A stretch of DNA of 64,000 bases from Tissierella praeacuta_A (GCF_040396155.1 NZ_JBEBOY010000006.1:1-64000); one strand, 5' to 3'; shown: positions 1-7,742, counted from the first letter of the stretch. Notes: generated from the letters alone by a model not told the origin. Made by a program: numbers and translations.

Positions 1-196
1 ATTCTTCTGTGCCTATATCTGTTAATATTGCTTTACCTTCATTTGTTGGCATAGTCCATCTTTGAGTTAAATATCTTATTCCTGCTGACAGTTCACCATC
101 TGGTCCTCCAAACTGTTCTAATATCATTGCTGCTAATGTTGGATTAGTTGTATCTACTCTTACTGGATACTGTAATTTTTTTTCATATACCCACAT
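1..196 (-). CDS. cotJC: Spore coat protein CotJC, N-terminal part (runs off window)
   Basis: The first 65 residues read MWVYEKKLQYPVRV..., continuing through TNPTLAAMILEQFGG; this is the typical start of CotJC, a manganese-catalase-fold protein of the spore coat. The ATG is at 194-196 with an AGGAGG-like site just upstream. The rest of the gene, including the di-metal ligands, lies outside the window. It follows cotJB by 12 bases and is the third gene of a cotJABC operon, which in other spore formers is expressed in the mother cell. Family assignment is secure from the N-terminus and the operon context. Confidence 0.9.
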   Translation of the reverse strand, partial: MWVYEKKLQYPVRVDTTNPTLAAMILEQFGGPDGELSAGIRYLTQRWTMPTNEGKAILTDIGTEE

Positions 197-208
197 GGTT
201 ATCCTCCT

Positions 209-484
209 TTAAAAATTAGTAAAGTTTATTTCCCAAGGCCAAGGTCCATCAATATAACCCCAAGGATATTTACTCATACCTGTATTTCTTAGAGGACCAT
301 ATTTTGCCTGATACATAGTCTCTAATTCACTATATCTCTGAGATGCATTATTGTGAAGTCTTAAAGCCTTATCATCATTTGGATGTATGTCTAAATATAA
401 GGCTGTTTCCACTAATATAAAAGAAACTTCCATTAACTCTACTAGAAAATCCATTTGCGTTCTATCCATACATTCTACACCCAC
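209..484 (-). CDS. cotJB: Spore coat protein CotJB
   Basis: A small protein of 86-91 residues matching CotJB: an N-terminal helix with DFLVELMEVSFILVETALYLD and a tryptophan/proline-rich tail (KYPWGYIDGPWPWE). CotJB is part of the CotJ coat/spore-maturation complex. Two starts are possible: GTG at 484, or ATG at 469 giving MDRTQMDFL. The second matches the usual length better, but its ribosome site is weak. Both starts overlap the end of cotJA, so translation is probably coupled. No catalytic role is known for the family. Confidence 0.9.
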   Translation of the reverse strand: MGVECMDRTQMDFLVELMEVSFILVETALYLDIHPNDDKALRLHNNASQRYSELETMYQAKYGPLRNTGMSKYPWGYIDGPWPWEINFTNF

Positions 485-656
485 TTTCTCTATTATCCCT
501 AACTATATATGGTTGATATAATTCTGGAAACAATGTACCCTTCTGTAATGCTTCCCTTGGACTAAATACTTGATCCATAAACTGAAAAGGAACGCAAGCT
601 CTAGCCAATGCACCGGGGCAACATGGTGTATCTTGTATATCATATTCTTTATACAT
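462..656 (-). CDS. cotJA: Spore coat associated protein CotJA
   Basis: A 64-residue protein with the CotJA core: PCCPGALARACVPFQ followed by a conserved FSPREALQKGTLFPELYQPY segment. It begins at an ATG preceded by AGGAGGGAGATAAG, a strong ribosome site. It is the first gene of the cotJABC operon, overlaps cotJB, and is transcribed divergently from the SASP gene. In Bacillus the cotJ products are coat proteins made under sigma-E control; I could not identify a convincing sigma-E promoter here. Identification is by sequence pattern and operon order. Confidence 0.92.
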   Translation of the reverse strand: MYKEYDIQDTPCCPGALARACVPFQFMDQVFSPREALQKGTLFPELYQPYIVRDNRESGCRMYG

Positions 657-737
657 CTTATCTCCCTCCTAAAAAATTGTTCAATATATATTACGTGAAA
701 AAAAAAATAAGGTGACAAGTGAAAAATTCTATATACA

Positions 738-773
738 AAAAGAAAACCCCTAAAACTGCAGGGATCTTCTTTT
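738..773. other. Hairpin in the cotJA / SASP intergenic region
   Basis: Arms AAAAGAA (738-744) and CCCT (748-751) pair with AGGG (760-763) and TTCTTTT (767-773). Read on the minus strand it ends in a T run, like an intrinsic terminator, but no minus-strand gene lies upstream of it before the SASP gene. It may be an attenuator in the cotJ leader or the end of a short antisense RNA. Apart from this hairpin and the SASP promoter I see nothing else in 657-925. Confidence 0.4.
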
Positions 774-864
774 ATATCTATATGAAAAGGAGGATAAGCT
801 CTTTTTAAAAATTTGATGTTTATGGTAGAAATGGAAGCTAAATTCAATAATAGATAATATTACA

Positions 865-894
865 TGATTATTAAATTATTTTCTACACATAATA
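865..894 (+). promoter_or_regulatory. Probable sigma-G promoter of the SASP gene
   Basis: TGATTA at 865-870, a 17-base spacer, then CATAATA at 888-894. This is one mismatch in each box from the forespore sigma-G consensus (TGAATA / CATACTA) at the standard spacing. It lies about 50 bases upstream of the SASP start codon, as expected for a forespore-specific gene. Confidence 0.65.
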
Positions 895-943
895 CTAGTA
901 CACCAAAGTTTTACAAAATTAAGATTTGAAAGGAGATAAAAAA

Positions 944-1156
944 ATGACTACAAATACTAGTAGTAACAAAATAGTTGTTCCAGGAGCACGTCAAGCTCTT
1001 GATCAAATGAAAGTTGAAATTGCTTCTGAATTAGGTATGGCAAACTACGATTCAATGGATAAAGGTAATTTACCATCAAGACAAAATGGTTATGTTGGTG
1101 GCTATATGACTAAAAAATTAGTTGAAATGGCTCAACAAAACCTAAGTGGAAAATAA
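944..1156 (+). CDS. Alpha/beta-type small acid-soluble spore protein
   Basis: A 70-residue SASP. It has the germination-protease region (ALDQMKVEIASELG, with the cleavage site expected at EIASELG) and the second signature, GYVGGYMTKKLVEMAQQ. These proteins coat forespore DNA and switch it to an A-like form resistant to UV and heat, and are degraded by Gpr at germination. The frame extends upstream to a TTG at 926, but that TTG lies in the ribosome site (AAAGGAGATAAAAAA), so the ATG at 944 is the real start. It is monocistronic, with a sigma-G-like promoter upstream and a terminator directly downstream. Confidence 0.95.
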   Translation: MTTNTSSNKIVVPGARQALDQMKVEIASELGMANYDSMDKGNLPSRQNGYVGGYMTKKLVEMAQQNLSGK

Positions 1157-1170
1157 TAAATTCTAAAAAA

Positions 1171-1195
1171 GATAGGTCATATGACCTATCTTTTT
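1171..1195. terminator. Bidirectional terminator between SASP and ferritin genes
   Basis: A perfect 20-base palindrome, GATAGGTCAT / ATGACCTATC (1171-1190), follows the SASP stop codon and is followed by TTTTT on the plus strand. The minus strand also has a T run, so it can end the convergent ferritin transcript too. Confidence 0.85.
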
Positions 1196-1204
1196 ATATT
1201 TACT

Positions 1205-1693
1205 CTACTGTCTCGCTCCTAATTCCTTATCTAATAGATATAGTCCTTGGAAATTATCTTTAATTCCTTCCAATTTAAATATTATATCCTTCATACTATT
1301 CTCTTCTTCCAATTGTTCTTCAATAAACCATTGTAAAAATTGGATAGTTGGATATGATTTTTCTTCTTCTGCCATTGTCACTAAATTATGGATTTTTGAA
1401 GTTACTAATTTTTCATGTTGAAGAGCAGCCTTAAATACTTCTAAAAATGAGCTATAATCATTTTTTGGCTCTTCTATAGCTTGTGTCCTAACTCTTCCAT
1501 CCATATCATATATAAAATTATAGAATTTCATAGCATGTGAATATTCTTCTTTTGCTTGTGCTATGAAGAAATTAGCAAATCCATTCATATTTTCATCTGA
1601 GCAATATGCTGCCATTCCCATATAATGATACGCTGATAATATTTCAAAATTAAATTGATTATTTAGTTCTTTTAATAATTTTTCTGATGCCAT
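1205..1693 (-). CDS. Non-heme ferritin
   Basis: A 162-residue ferritin of the bacterial FtnA type, which oxidises Fe(II) and stores Fe(III) in a 24-subunit shell. The ferroxidase ligands sit at the same numbering as in E. coli FtnA: E17, E50, H53, E94, Q127 and E130. A heme-binding methionine, as in bacterioferritin, is not expected in this subgroup. The start ATG follows GGGAGGTTTATT. The gene stands alone and converges on the SASP gene. No Fur-like box was recognised in the 100 bases upstream. Confidence 0.93.
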   Translation of the reverse strand: MASEKLLKELNNQFNFEILSAYHYMGMAAYCSDENMNGFANFFIAQAKEEYSHAMKFYNFIYDMDGRVRTQAIEEPKNDYSSFLEVFKAALQHEKLVTSKIHNLVTMAEEEKSYPTIQFLQWFIEEQLEEENSMKDIIFKLEGIKDNFQGLYLLDKELGARQ

Positions 1694-1796
1694 AATAAAC
1701 CTCCCGTAGTTAATTAAAAATTTTATATTTATTAATTTCGTTAACTTATTTATATTTCAATGATACCCATAGATTTTCCATTTAATCACAAATAAA

Positions 1797-2519
1797 TTAT
1801 TCCATTAAAATAATATCTAAAACATTATATATTTTAGAATCTATTCTATCTGTAAGCATAATATCATTGTCCTTTAAATATTTAATCAATGATGACTTCA
1901 TGCCCTCTCCATAAATTCCATCTAAACTACCGTCATAATATCCTCTTTCTGCCAATCTTTTTTGTACTTCTAGGACATCTGCACCTCTATCTCCTGGTCT
2001 TAAGTCCCTAAATCCCTGGCCAAAAGGTCCATATATTCCATTACTTATAATAACCAATGTATTATTTTCTACCATTGAATAAAGTTCTTCTACATCTCTA
2101 TTCATCATACGAATACATCCTGCAGATAAATTTCCACCAATAGAGCCTGGTTTATTTGTACCATGAATTCCATACTTACCCCAAGGGACATTAAGTCCCA
2201 TCCATCTAGTACCAAATCCTTCACCCCATTGTGCCTTTTCTATTATTTCAAATGTACCTAGAGGAGTTGGTGAATTTGGTCTTCCAGTCGCTATTGGATA
2301 TGTTTTTATTACACTTTCACTTTCCCTATCTACTAATTTTAGTTGTTTTTTTTCCACTTCAATTAATATTGTATAATTTTGAGATTTGCTTTTTAAATAC
2401 ACATCTTCCAAGCTAAATTTTTTCATAGTAGAATATCTGTGCATATAGCTTCCCAAAATTAAAAAAATAGTTACTAATAAAATTATTAAAATAAACATTC
2501 CAAGATCTTTGTTCATCAT
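1797..2519 (-). CDS. Membrane-anchored L,D-transpeptidase with peptidoglycan-binding domain
   Basis: A 240-residue protein with an N-terminal membrane anchor (about residues 6-25). A YkuD-type L,D-transpeptidase domain follows at about 49-158, with the catalytic signature H119-G-T-N ... S-A-G-C135-I-R137. A C-terminal peptidoglycan-binding repeat (about 167-236) carries the usual LRPGDRGADVLEVQKRL pattern. It should act outside the membrane, making 3-3 cross-links or attaching proteins to peptidoglycan. The start is ATG after GAAGGGGGGAT. It has no obvious operon partner. Confidence 0.92.
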   Translation of the reverse strand: MMNKDLGMFILIILLVTIFLILGSYMHRYSTMKKFSLEDVYLKSKSQNYTILIEVEKKQLKLVDRESESVIKTYPIATGRPNSPTPLGTFEIIEKAQWGEGFGTRWMGLNVPWGKYGIHGTNKPGSIGGNLSAGCIRMMNRDVEELYSMVENNTLVIISNGIYGPFGQGFRDLRPGDRGADVLEVQKRLAERGYYDGSLDGIYGEGMKSSLIKYLKDNDIMLTDRIDSKIYNVLDIILME

Positions 2520-2622
2520 ATCCCCCCTTCTAACATTAATATGCTATAATTTCATAAATTAATCTTATAATTTAGTTTGAATATTATAAAATTATATTAA
2601 AATTTAGGGGGAATTTTTTTAG

Positions 2623-3216
2623 CTACTCAAATACAATTGTAATTTTTTTAAATCCCATTCCTTCTAACAAAGAAGTAATCACTTCCTTTCCATTTTTTTC
2701 GGCATCATTTAATATTCCTTTTTGTATTACCTCTTCTTTCATCTTTTCTTTTTCCTGTATAAGAACTACATATAAATCTTTGAAGCTTAACTTATTAAAT
2801 ACAGAGTCCCTTTCATCATAAAAATAAACATCCTCTTCTGGAATTACATTTTCAAATATTTTTGCTTTATCCATTTTTATTTCTATAGTCTCTTTATCCT
2901 TTAAATTAACTTCTATAGAACTTAAATCTATGCCAGCTTTAATATATCCACTATATTTCAAAATAAATTTCTTATTAGTAAATGGTATACTTATGCCACT
3001 TAGCTCTATATTGTCTTCGTATTCAGCTATATTAGTATAGTTGTATTTTACAGTTGATAATTCCACTAATCTAAGAATATTTTCCTCAACCCTATTTGAT
3101 AGAAGATTTGTTTTTCGTACTGTTGAAACTTTAATATATCCAGTAATGCCTAATATAATTACTATAACTATTATTGCTAATACTAATTTCCTTTTTATAT
3201 GGTCAAAATTCTTCAT
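2623..3216 (-). CDS. DUF4230-like membrane-anchored protein
   Basis: A 197-residue protein with one N-terminal transmembrane helix (about 10-28). The extracytoplasmic region resembles DUF4230: a RLVELSTVKYNYTNIAEYED segment, a beta-rich middle ending in EIKMDKAKIFENVI, and a helical C-terminus with EVITSLLEGMGFKKITIVFE. The function of the family is unknown. It lies 38 bases downstream of a 94-residue hypothetical gene on the same strand and probably shares its transcript. The family call is by pattern, not alignment. Confidence 0.7.
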   Translation of the reverse strand: MKNFDHIKRKLVLAIIVIVIILGITGYIKVSTVRKTNLLSNRVEENILRLVELSTVKYNYTNIAEYEDNIELSGISIPFTNKKFILKYSGYIKAGIDLSSIEVNLKDKETIEIKMDKAKIFENVIPEEDVYFYDERDSVFNKLSFKDLYVVLIQEKEKMKEEVIQKGILNDAEKNGKEVITSLLEGMGFKKITIVFE

Positions 3217-3254
3217 ATGATCACCTCTTCGAATCTTCTATCACTCCTACTATA

Positions 3255-3539
3255 TTATAAATCTGGATTATAAAATTGGTAGATACTATATATAGAAATA
3301 TTTTCATTACACAAAAGTTTTACTATATTTGGTATTTGCTGTGTTGTAATATTCAACTCTATTCCGTTATATTTTAAAACTATATCGTTTAATCCTACTA
3401 AGCCAGATTTATGCAACACATCAATAATCTTATTTTCAATAGTAGGTATGTTCATTTCACCTAAGGAAAAAAATATTTTTTTCTTGTCCTCGGTGTAATC
3501 CTGGGGATTTAATTTACTAATTAGCATAATCTTATTCAT
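3255..3539 (-). CDS. Small hypothetical protein
   Basis: 94 residues, soluble, starting MNKIMLISKLNPQDYTEDKK and ending IYSIYQFYNPDL. I do not recognise a family. There is no signal peptide, membrane segment or cysteine-rich motif. The ATG has a plausible AAGGAGC site. The C-terminal half (NIVKLLCNENISIYSIYQ) resembles the alternating helix/strand texture of ACT-like domains, but this is only an impression. It probably heads a two-gene unit with the DUF4230-like gene. Confidence 0.6.
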   Translation of the reverse strand: MNKIMLISKLNPQDYTEDKKKIFFSLGEMNIPTIENKIIDVLHKSGLVGLNDIVLKYNGIELNITTQQIPNIVKLLCNENISIYSIYQFYNPDL

Positions 3540-3903
3540 TACAATAGCTCCTTTTTGATTTTATAAAAAATGTTCTAAAATATAAAATAGACAAATAACC
3601 AAATTAAGTCATACATAAACCTCCCAAAAATATCTATTATTTTACATCTTAGACAAAATCTAATGTATAAATAGTTTTGTTCTAATTCTTTTTACCCATT
3701 TTTTTAAAAAAAATTCATTTATACTAGATTTTTTATTATTAATTTATATGATTTCAAAATTAGCCTTGTTTTTATTATTAATTTTATTTAGTATATAATA
3801 TAATCAAATTTATATAATCAAATTTAAATAATTTAACGTTTTTTTGGTTAATAGAGAAATGGTTTATGTCGTATATTATAAAATCTAAAAAGGAGAGATT
3901 AAT
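3540..3903. other. Divergent intergenic region
   Basis: A very AT-rich spacer between the hypothetical gene (minus) and the secreted copper-amine-oxidase-N-like gene (plus). It presumably holds both promoters, but the sequence is too AT-rich to choose between many TATAAT-like matches. A 13-codon minus-strand frame (3575-3616) with a GGGAGG site is visible and not convincing as a gene. I see no RNA element or repeat. Confidence 0.4.
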
Positions 3904-4815
3904 ATGAAAAGGGTGTCTTTATTTGTTTTATTTATCTTGGTAGGAATAATGAACATGAATTTTGTTGAAGCTGAGAATATAACTGTTGCAGATTTAAGTT
4001 TTTATTGTGAGCATGATATGAAAGAAATTGCCCCTCAAGAGTTAATATCTACATATGAATATTTTTTTCAAGATGGAACAAAGTTAGATATTTCATATTT
4101 AAATCCTGCTATGCTCTTATTAATTAATGGTAGAAGATATGAAACAAATGTTGGATTAGTAAATAGAGATAATATAATTTTAGCACCTATAGTAAGATTA
4201 AGTGAAATTTTAGGTTGGACAGTAAATCAAGTAGAAGAAAATAATAAGTTTATTATTAGTTCTAATGATTCCAAAATTATATTGGAGATTAACAATAAAG
4301 TTGCAAATATTAATGGTGAAGAATATGAGATGCAAGTATCACCATTGATTATGCACGATTTAATATATGTACCTTTAAGATTTGTCTGCGAAATAATGGA
4401 ATTGAATGTTGGATATTATAATTCTTCTGACATTGATTTAATTGCACACAGTTCAATTATCACCATTGATTCTAAATTAGATATTCTGCCTATTTCTTAT
4501 GAAAATGCTTATAGTTATTTGAAAAACAATTTAGAAAGTGCTTATAATAATTTTGAACAAAATTATATGATTCTCTATAATCCTGATGAAGATCTTTTAA
4601 AAAATGTATCAAGTCACTTAAGAAAAAATATAAATAATTTAAAATTCATTGAAGAGTTTTCTCGGTATTATATTTTTGAAGGACCTTATACTATATATTT
4701 CGATAAATATACGAATGATGTTTATTTTAATATTATTGATATTTCTTTTTCTGAATTAAAGAAAATAAAATTTGATTATCCAAGATTGTTTGAATATGGT
4801 TATATGGTTAATTAA
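3904..4815 (+). CDS. Secreted protein with copper amine oxidase N-terminal-like domain
   Basis: 303 residues with a signal peptide (about 1-23, ending FVEA). The central region (about 65-180) has the repeat pattern of the copper amine oxidase N-terminal domain (PF07833 type): LINGRRYETNVGLVNRDNIILAPIVRLSEILG, then a second half with INGEEYEMQVSPLIMHDLIYVPLRFVCEIM. In Firmicutes this domain is common in secreted wall-associated proteins and is not an oxidase. The C-terminal 120 residues are unassigned. The start is ATG after AAAAGGAGAGATTAAT. It stands alone. Confidence 0.75.
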   Translation: MKRVSLFVLFILVGIMNMNFVEAENITVADLSFYCEHDMKEIAPQELISTYEYFFQDGTKLDISYLNPAMLLLINGRRYETNVGLVNRDNIILAPIVRLSEILGWTVNQVEENNKFIISSNDSKIILEINNKVANINGEEYEMQVSPLIMHDLIYVPLRFVCEIMELNVGYYNSSDIDLIAHSSIITIDSKLDILPISYENAYSYLKNNLESAYNNFEQNYMILYNPDEDLLKNVSSHLRKNINNLKFIEEFSRYYIFEGPYTIYFDKYTNDVYFNIIDISFSELKKIKFDYPRLFEYGYMVN

Positions 4816-4962
4816 TCTTTATTGTATTTATTATTATAATTACTGTTTTAATTCTAAAATTAAAATTGAGTCATCCCTCAAATTTTATGGCAAAGCTAGA
4901 TTTAATAAAATCTATAAAACTTTAGATTAATTTATATATCGAATTTTAGAAAGGATGTTTTT

Positions 4963-5643
4963 ATGGAAAAATATCTAGATAGTTTAAATAAATCCATATT
5001 ATTTAAAAATTTAAATACAAACGAGATAAATGATTTAATAATTAATATTCCCTATAAAATAATTAATTATAAAAAGAATGATATAATTGCAATAGAGGAA
5101 GATGATTGTAGCAGCTTAGGTATAATATTATCTGGAACTGTTGAGATTCATAAGCCATTTCCCTCTGGAAAAATCCTTACAATAAATAATTTTGAAGCTG
5201 GAAATGTATTTGGTGAAGCCCTTATCTTCTCTGGCAGACATAAATATCCTGCCACCATAGTGTCTTCCAGCAATTCAGAAATAATGTATATAAGTAAATA
5301 CGATATAATTAACCTAATGAGACTTGATGATAGGATATTAAACAATTTTGTATCAGTATTATCTAATAGGATTTTAATGTTAAACGATAGAATAACTAAT
5401 TTATCTTATGATACCGTAAGAAAGAAAATAGCTAATATTATTTTAGTTGAATATAGTAAGCAAAAAAACAAAATATTAACATTACCTTTTTGCAGAAAAA
5501 AAATGGCTGAATTATTGAATACTCCTCGTCCCTCTTTATCAAGAGAATTAATGAAAATGAAGGAAGATGGTATGATTGACTATCATAAAAATAATATTAA
5601 AATCATTGACATAGATTTATTAGAAGAATGTTTATTAAAATAA
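4963..5643 (+). CDS. Crp/Fnr-family transcriptional regulator
   Basis: 226 residues. A cyclic-nucleotide-binding fold spans about 10-125 (LGIILSGTVEIHKPFPSGKILTIN... GEALIFSG). A dimerisation helix follows, then a C-terminal winged helix-turn-helix at about 170-212 (KMAELLNTPRPSLSRELMKMKEDGMIDY). The N-terminus lacks a cysteine cluster, so an FNR-type iron-sulfur sensor is unlikely; the ligand is unknown. It ends at a good terminator and lies 150 bases upstream of the YedE cluster, making control of that cluster a reasonable but unproven idea. Confidence 0.88.
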   Translation: MEKYLDSLNKSILFKNLNTNEINDLIINIPYKIINYKKNDIIAIEEDDCSSLGIILSGTVEIHKPFPSGKILTINNFEAGNVFGEALIFSGRHKYPATIVSSSNSEIMYISKYDIINLMRLDDRILNNFVSVLSNRILMLNDRITNLSYDTVRKKIANIILVEYSKQKNKILTLPFCRKKMAELLNTPRPSLSRELMKMKEDGMIDYHKNNIKIIDIDLLEECLLK

Positions 5644-5681
5644 TAAATTGCAATATATTTCCATAGAGTCCACTTTATGTA

Positions 5682-5729
5682 TAGAAGATATCTATACTCA
5701 TAAATTAGTTATTGATATCTTCTATTTTT
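5682..5729 (+). terminator. Terminator of the Crp/Fnr gene
   Basis: An 11-base stem, TAGAAGATATC (5682-5692) with GATATCTTCTA (5714-5724), a 21-base loop, and then TTTTT on the plus strand. Confidence 0.7.
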
Positions 5730-5796
5730 ATATCTAACCTTAATTTTATATAATCTAAGTAAGATTGATAATTATTTTTCAAAGGAGGTTTTGTAA

Positions 5797-6891
5797 ATGA
5801 GTGGTAAGCGTAAAATGTTTATCTATGGTGGTATTATTGGTCTTATAGGTGCTATTCTCATGAAACTTGGAAATCCTGGTAATATGGGAATATGTATTGC
5901 ATGTTTCTGGAGGGATATTGCCGGTGCTTTAGGCCTTCATAGGGCAGAGGTGGTGCAATATATAAGACCAGAAATAATTGGTATTGTCTTTGGTTCTTTT
6001 ATTATTTCCTATATGACTGGAGACTTTAAAGTAAAAGGCGGATCCTCCCCACTAATAAGATTTGTTTTAGGATTCTTTTTAATGATAGGTGGTCTTGTAT
6101 TTTTAGGATGCCCCCTTAGAATGCTTTTAAGATTAGGAAATGGAGATTTAAACGCTGTAGTAGGACTTGTTGGATATGTAATTGGAATCTTTATCGGTGT
6201 ACAATTTCTTAAGAAAGGTTATACACTTGGCAAGAGTATAGAACAACCTAAGATTACAGGATTTATTTTCCCAATAATAGCTGTTATTTTACTTATTTTC
6301 TTAGTCATCAAACCTGCATTTATATTATTTAGTACAGAAGGTCCTGGTTCTATGGCAGCTCCTATTATTATATCTTTGATTTTAGGCGCAGTAGTTGGTA
6401 TAGTTCTTCAAAGAAGCAGAATTTGTACTGCTGGTGGATTTAGGGATGCTATATTAATTAAAGATTATCATTTCCTATGGGGTCTAATTGGCATTTTTAT
6501 ATTTAATCTAGCTGGTAATCTTATCTTAAACTTTAGCAGCTTTAAATTAGGTTTTGAAGGTCAACCAGTAGCTCATTCAAATCATATTTGGAATCTACTA
6601 GGTATGACTCTTGTAGGCCTTTGCTCTGTTTTACTTGGCGGATGTCCAATTAGACAGACCATCTTAGCTAGTCAAGGAGATGGTGATGCCGGAATTACAG
6701 TATTAGGTCTTATCACAGGTGCTGCATTCGCACATAACTTTGGTTTAGCATCTAGCGCCAAAGGCTCCACACCTAATGGTCAAATTTCCGTTATGATTGG
6801 AATAGTATTTGTGCTGTTCCTAGCCTATAGTGTTGTAATAAGTAACAAGAAATCTAAATCTCAATCTAAGGAGGTAAAAATCAATGGCTAA
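5797..6891 (+). CDS. yedE: YedE-family putative selenium/sulfur transporter
   Basis: A 364-residue polytopic membrane protein of the YeeE/YedE family. Conserved cysteine motifs are visible: ICIACFWRDIAGALGLH near the N-terminus, GCPLRM in the first half, RSRICTAGGFRDA at mid-protein and GGCPIRQT in the second half. Thiosulfate uptake is established for relatives (TsuA); YedE members next to TusA-like and DUF3343 genes are linked by genome context to selenium metabolism. The start is ATG after AAAGGAGGTTTTGTAA. It overlaps the next gene by 8 bases, so the three genes at 5797-7374 form one operon. Confidence 0.88.
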   Translation: MSGKRKMFIYGGIIGLIGAILMKLGNPGNMGICIACFWRDIAGALGLHRAEVVQYIRPEIIGIVFGSFIISYMTGDFKVKGGSSPLIRFVLGFFLMIGGLVFLGCPLRMLLRLGNGDLNAVVGLVGYVIGIFIGVQFLKKGYTLGKSIEQPKITGFIFPIIAVILLIFLVIKPAFILFSTEGPGSMAAPIIISLILGAVVGIVLQRSRICTAGGFRDAILIKDYHFLWGLIGIFIFNLAGNLILNFSSFKLGFEGQPVAHSNHIWNLLGMTLVGLCSVLLGGCPIRQTILASQGDGDAGITVLGLITGAAFAHNFGLASSAKGSTPNGQISVMIGIVFVLFLAYSVVISNKKSKSQSKEVKING

Positions 6892-7096
6892 TATTATTGA
6901 TGCTAGAGGTAGGTCTTGTCCTGAACCTGTTATTATGACTAAGAATGAGATTGATAATAATCCTAATAAGGAATTACAAGTTTTAGTTGATACTCATGTT
7001 GCAGTTGAAAATATTACTAGATTTGTAAATGGAAAAGGGTATAATATAAATGTAGAAGAAAATAATGGAGAATATAAAATTAACATCAAAAAATAG
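6884..7096 (+). CDS. TusA-family sulfurtransferase-like protein (short YedF)
   Basis: 70 residues forming a single TusA/SirA domain with the active-site motif RSCPEPVIMTK near the N-terminus; the cysteine is the presumed persulfide or selenopersulfide carrier. Selenium-cluster YedF proteins usually have a second domain of about 120 residues, which is absent here. Its start overlaps the yedE stop, and a clear GGAGG site lies within the yedE coding end. It probably receives or delivers the chalcogen handled by YedE. Confidence 0.88.
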   Translation: MANIIDARGRSCPEPVIMTKNEIDNNPNKELQVLVDTHVAVENITRFVNGKGYNINVEENNGEYKINIKK

Positions 7097-7104
7097 GTGA
7101 TCTA

Positions 7105-7374
7105 ATGGAATACTCTTACTGTGTAGTTACATTTCATGTTACTCAACATGCTTTAATTTTTGAAAACTCTATGAAGGATAAAGGTATCTCTGTAAAACTA
7201 ATGCCTGTACCTAGGCAAGTTAGTTCAAGTTGTGGAACTGCAGCTAAAATACCTTGTGAATTAGAACAAAATATAAAAAAATGGTGTATTGATGAAGATA
7301 TACCCATAGACGATTTCTGTAGAATTGAAAATAAAAAAGGAAAGAACTGGTTCTCTAAATATATTAATAAATAA
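7105..7374 (+). CDS. DUF3343 domain protein
   Basis: 89 residues of the DUF3343 type (putative Se/S carrier-like). It begins with YCVVTFHVTQHALIFENSMKDKG and has the characteristic VPRQVSSSCGTAAKIP segment with a single conserved cysteine. Proteins of this family almost always accompany TusA-like or selenium genes; the biochemical role is unknown. It starts 8 bases after the TusA-like gene and ends inside the 5' arm of a strong terminator, making it the last gene of the operon. Confidence 0.85.
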   Translation: MEYSYCVVTFHVTQHALIFENSMKDKGISVKLMPVPRQVSSSCGTAAKIPCELEQNIKKWCIDEDIPIDDFCRIENKKGKNWFSKYINK

Positions 7375-7423
7375 AAAATAAAGAAACAATTTTTGTATTT
7401 AAGAAATTGTTTCTTTATTTTTT
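7373..7423 (+). terminator. Strong terminator of the yedE operon
   Basis: Perfect 20-base arms at 7373-7392 and 7404-7423 with an 11-base loop. The 3' arm ends in a T run and more T follows. The 5' arm includes the last base pairs of the DUF3343 stop codon. Confidence 0.85.
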
Positions 7424-7454
7424 ATTTTAATTTTATTATTTTTACAAAAATAAC

Positions 7455-7482
7455 TTGATTTTTCTAAACTTTGATATATAAT
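7455..7482 (+). promoter_or_regulatory. Promoter of the ABC-exporter leader RNA
   Basis: TTGATT at 7455-7460, a 16-base spacer and a perfect TATAAT at 7477-7482. It is the best vegetative-type promoter in the interval and would start an RNA near 7490, upstream of the 25-codon leader frame. Confidence 0.65.
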
Positions 7483-7519
7483 TGAATTATTGGTAAATAT
7501 AAGAAAGGAGGTCGTGAAG

Positions 7520-7597
7520 ATGATAAGAATGAATTTTGTACTTAATGATAAAGAAAATTTAATAATTTTAGCAGCACGACCTAGGTACGAATTCTGA
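7520..7597 (+). CDS. Putative 25-residue leader peptide (attenuator) of the ABC exporter
   Basis: An ATG at 7520 with a near-perfect ribosome site (AAAGGAGGTCGTGAAG) opens a 25-codon frame ending LIILAARPRYEF and a TGA at 7595. The ribosome site GGAGGTCGTG region (7509-7516) is complementary over 8 bases to CACGACCT at 7575-7582 within the frame, so the RNA can hide its own start. Two terminator hairpins follow before the exporter genes. The arrangement parallels the bmrB leader peptide of the Bacillus subtilis bmrBCD multidrug exporter, where translation of a leader controls termination. Expression of this peptide is inferred, not shown. Confidence 0.65.
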   Translation: MIRMNFVLNDKENLIILAARPRYEF

Positions 7598-7619
7598 TTT
7601 TTTGCCATTGACTTTTATA

Positions 7620-7647
7620 CCATAGGTGTGTTCGCCTATGGTTTTTT
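7620..7647 (+). terminator. Attenuator terminator 1
   Basis: CCATAGG (7620-7626) pairs with CCTATGG (7635-7641), extended by a T-G and a G-C pair around a TGTT loop, followed by TTTTTT. It starts 22 bases after the leader-peptide stop codon. Confidence 0.8.
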
Positions 7648-7699
7648 ATATTTTATAATCCTTACTAGGATATTCGTGTCTCTATATAAACGTAATTAA

Positions 7700-7726
7700 C
7701 CATAGGCCCAAACCTATGGTTTTTTT
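7700..7726 (+). terminator. Attenuator terminator 2
   Basis: It has the same 7-base arms as terminator 1, CCATAGG (7700-7706) and CCTATGG (7713-7719), with loop CCCAAA and seven T. It ends just before the exporter ribosome site. Because the arms are identical, the 3' arm of terminator 1 can pair with the 5' arm of terminator 2, which would disable both. Confidence 0.78.
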
Positions 7727-7742
7727 ATTAAGGAGGGATATA

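Noticed and set aside
503..847. 114-codon minus-strand frame overlapping cotJA
   Set aside because: It overlaps cotJA and part of cotJB in another frame, and its residues look like translated AT-rich spacer.
3575..3616. 13-residue minus-strand frame with a GGGAGG site upstream of the hypothetical gene
   Set aside because: Too short, spacing to the ATG is tight, and no attenuator-like hairpin follows.
4861..4887. TAAAATTGAG / CTCAAATTTTA hairpin after the copper-amine-oxidase-N-like gene
   Set aside because: Bulged, AT-only at its base and without a T run; not strong enough to call a terminator.
7399..7608. 69-codon minus-strand frame before the ABC exporter
   Set aside because: It lies on the opposite strand over the terminator, promoter and leader peptide, is full of low-complexity K/N/I/S residues and has no ribosome site.
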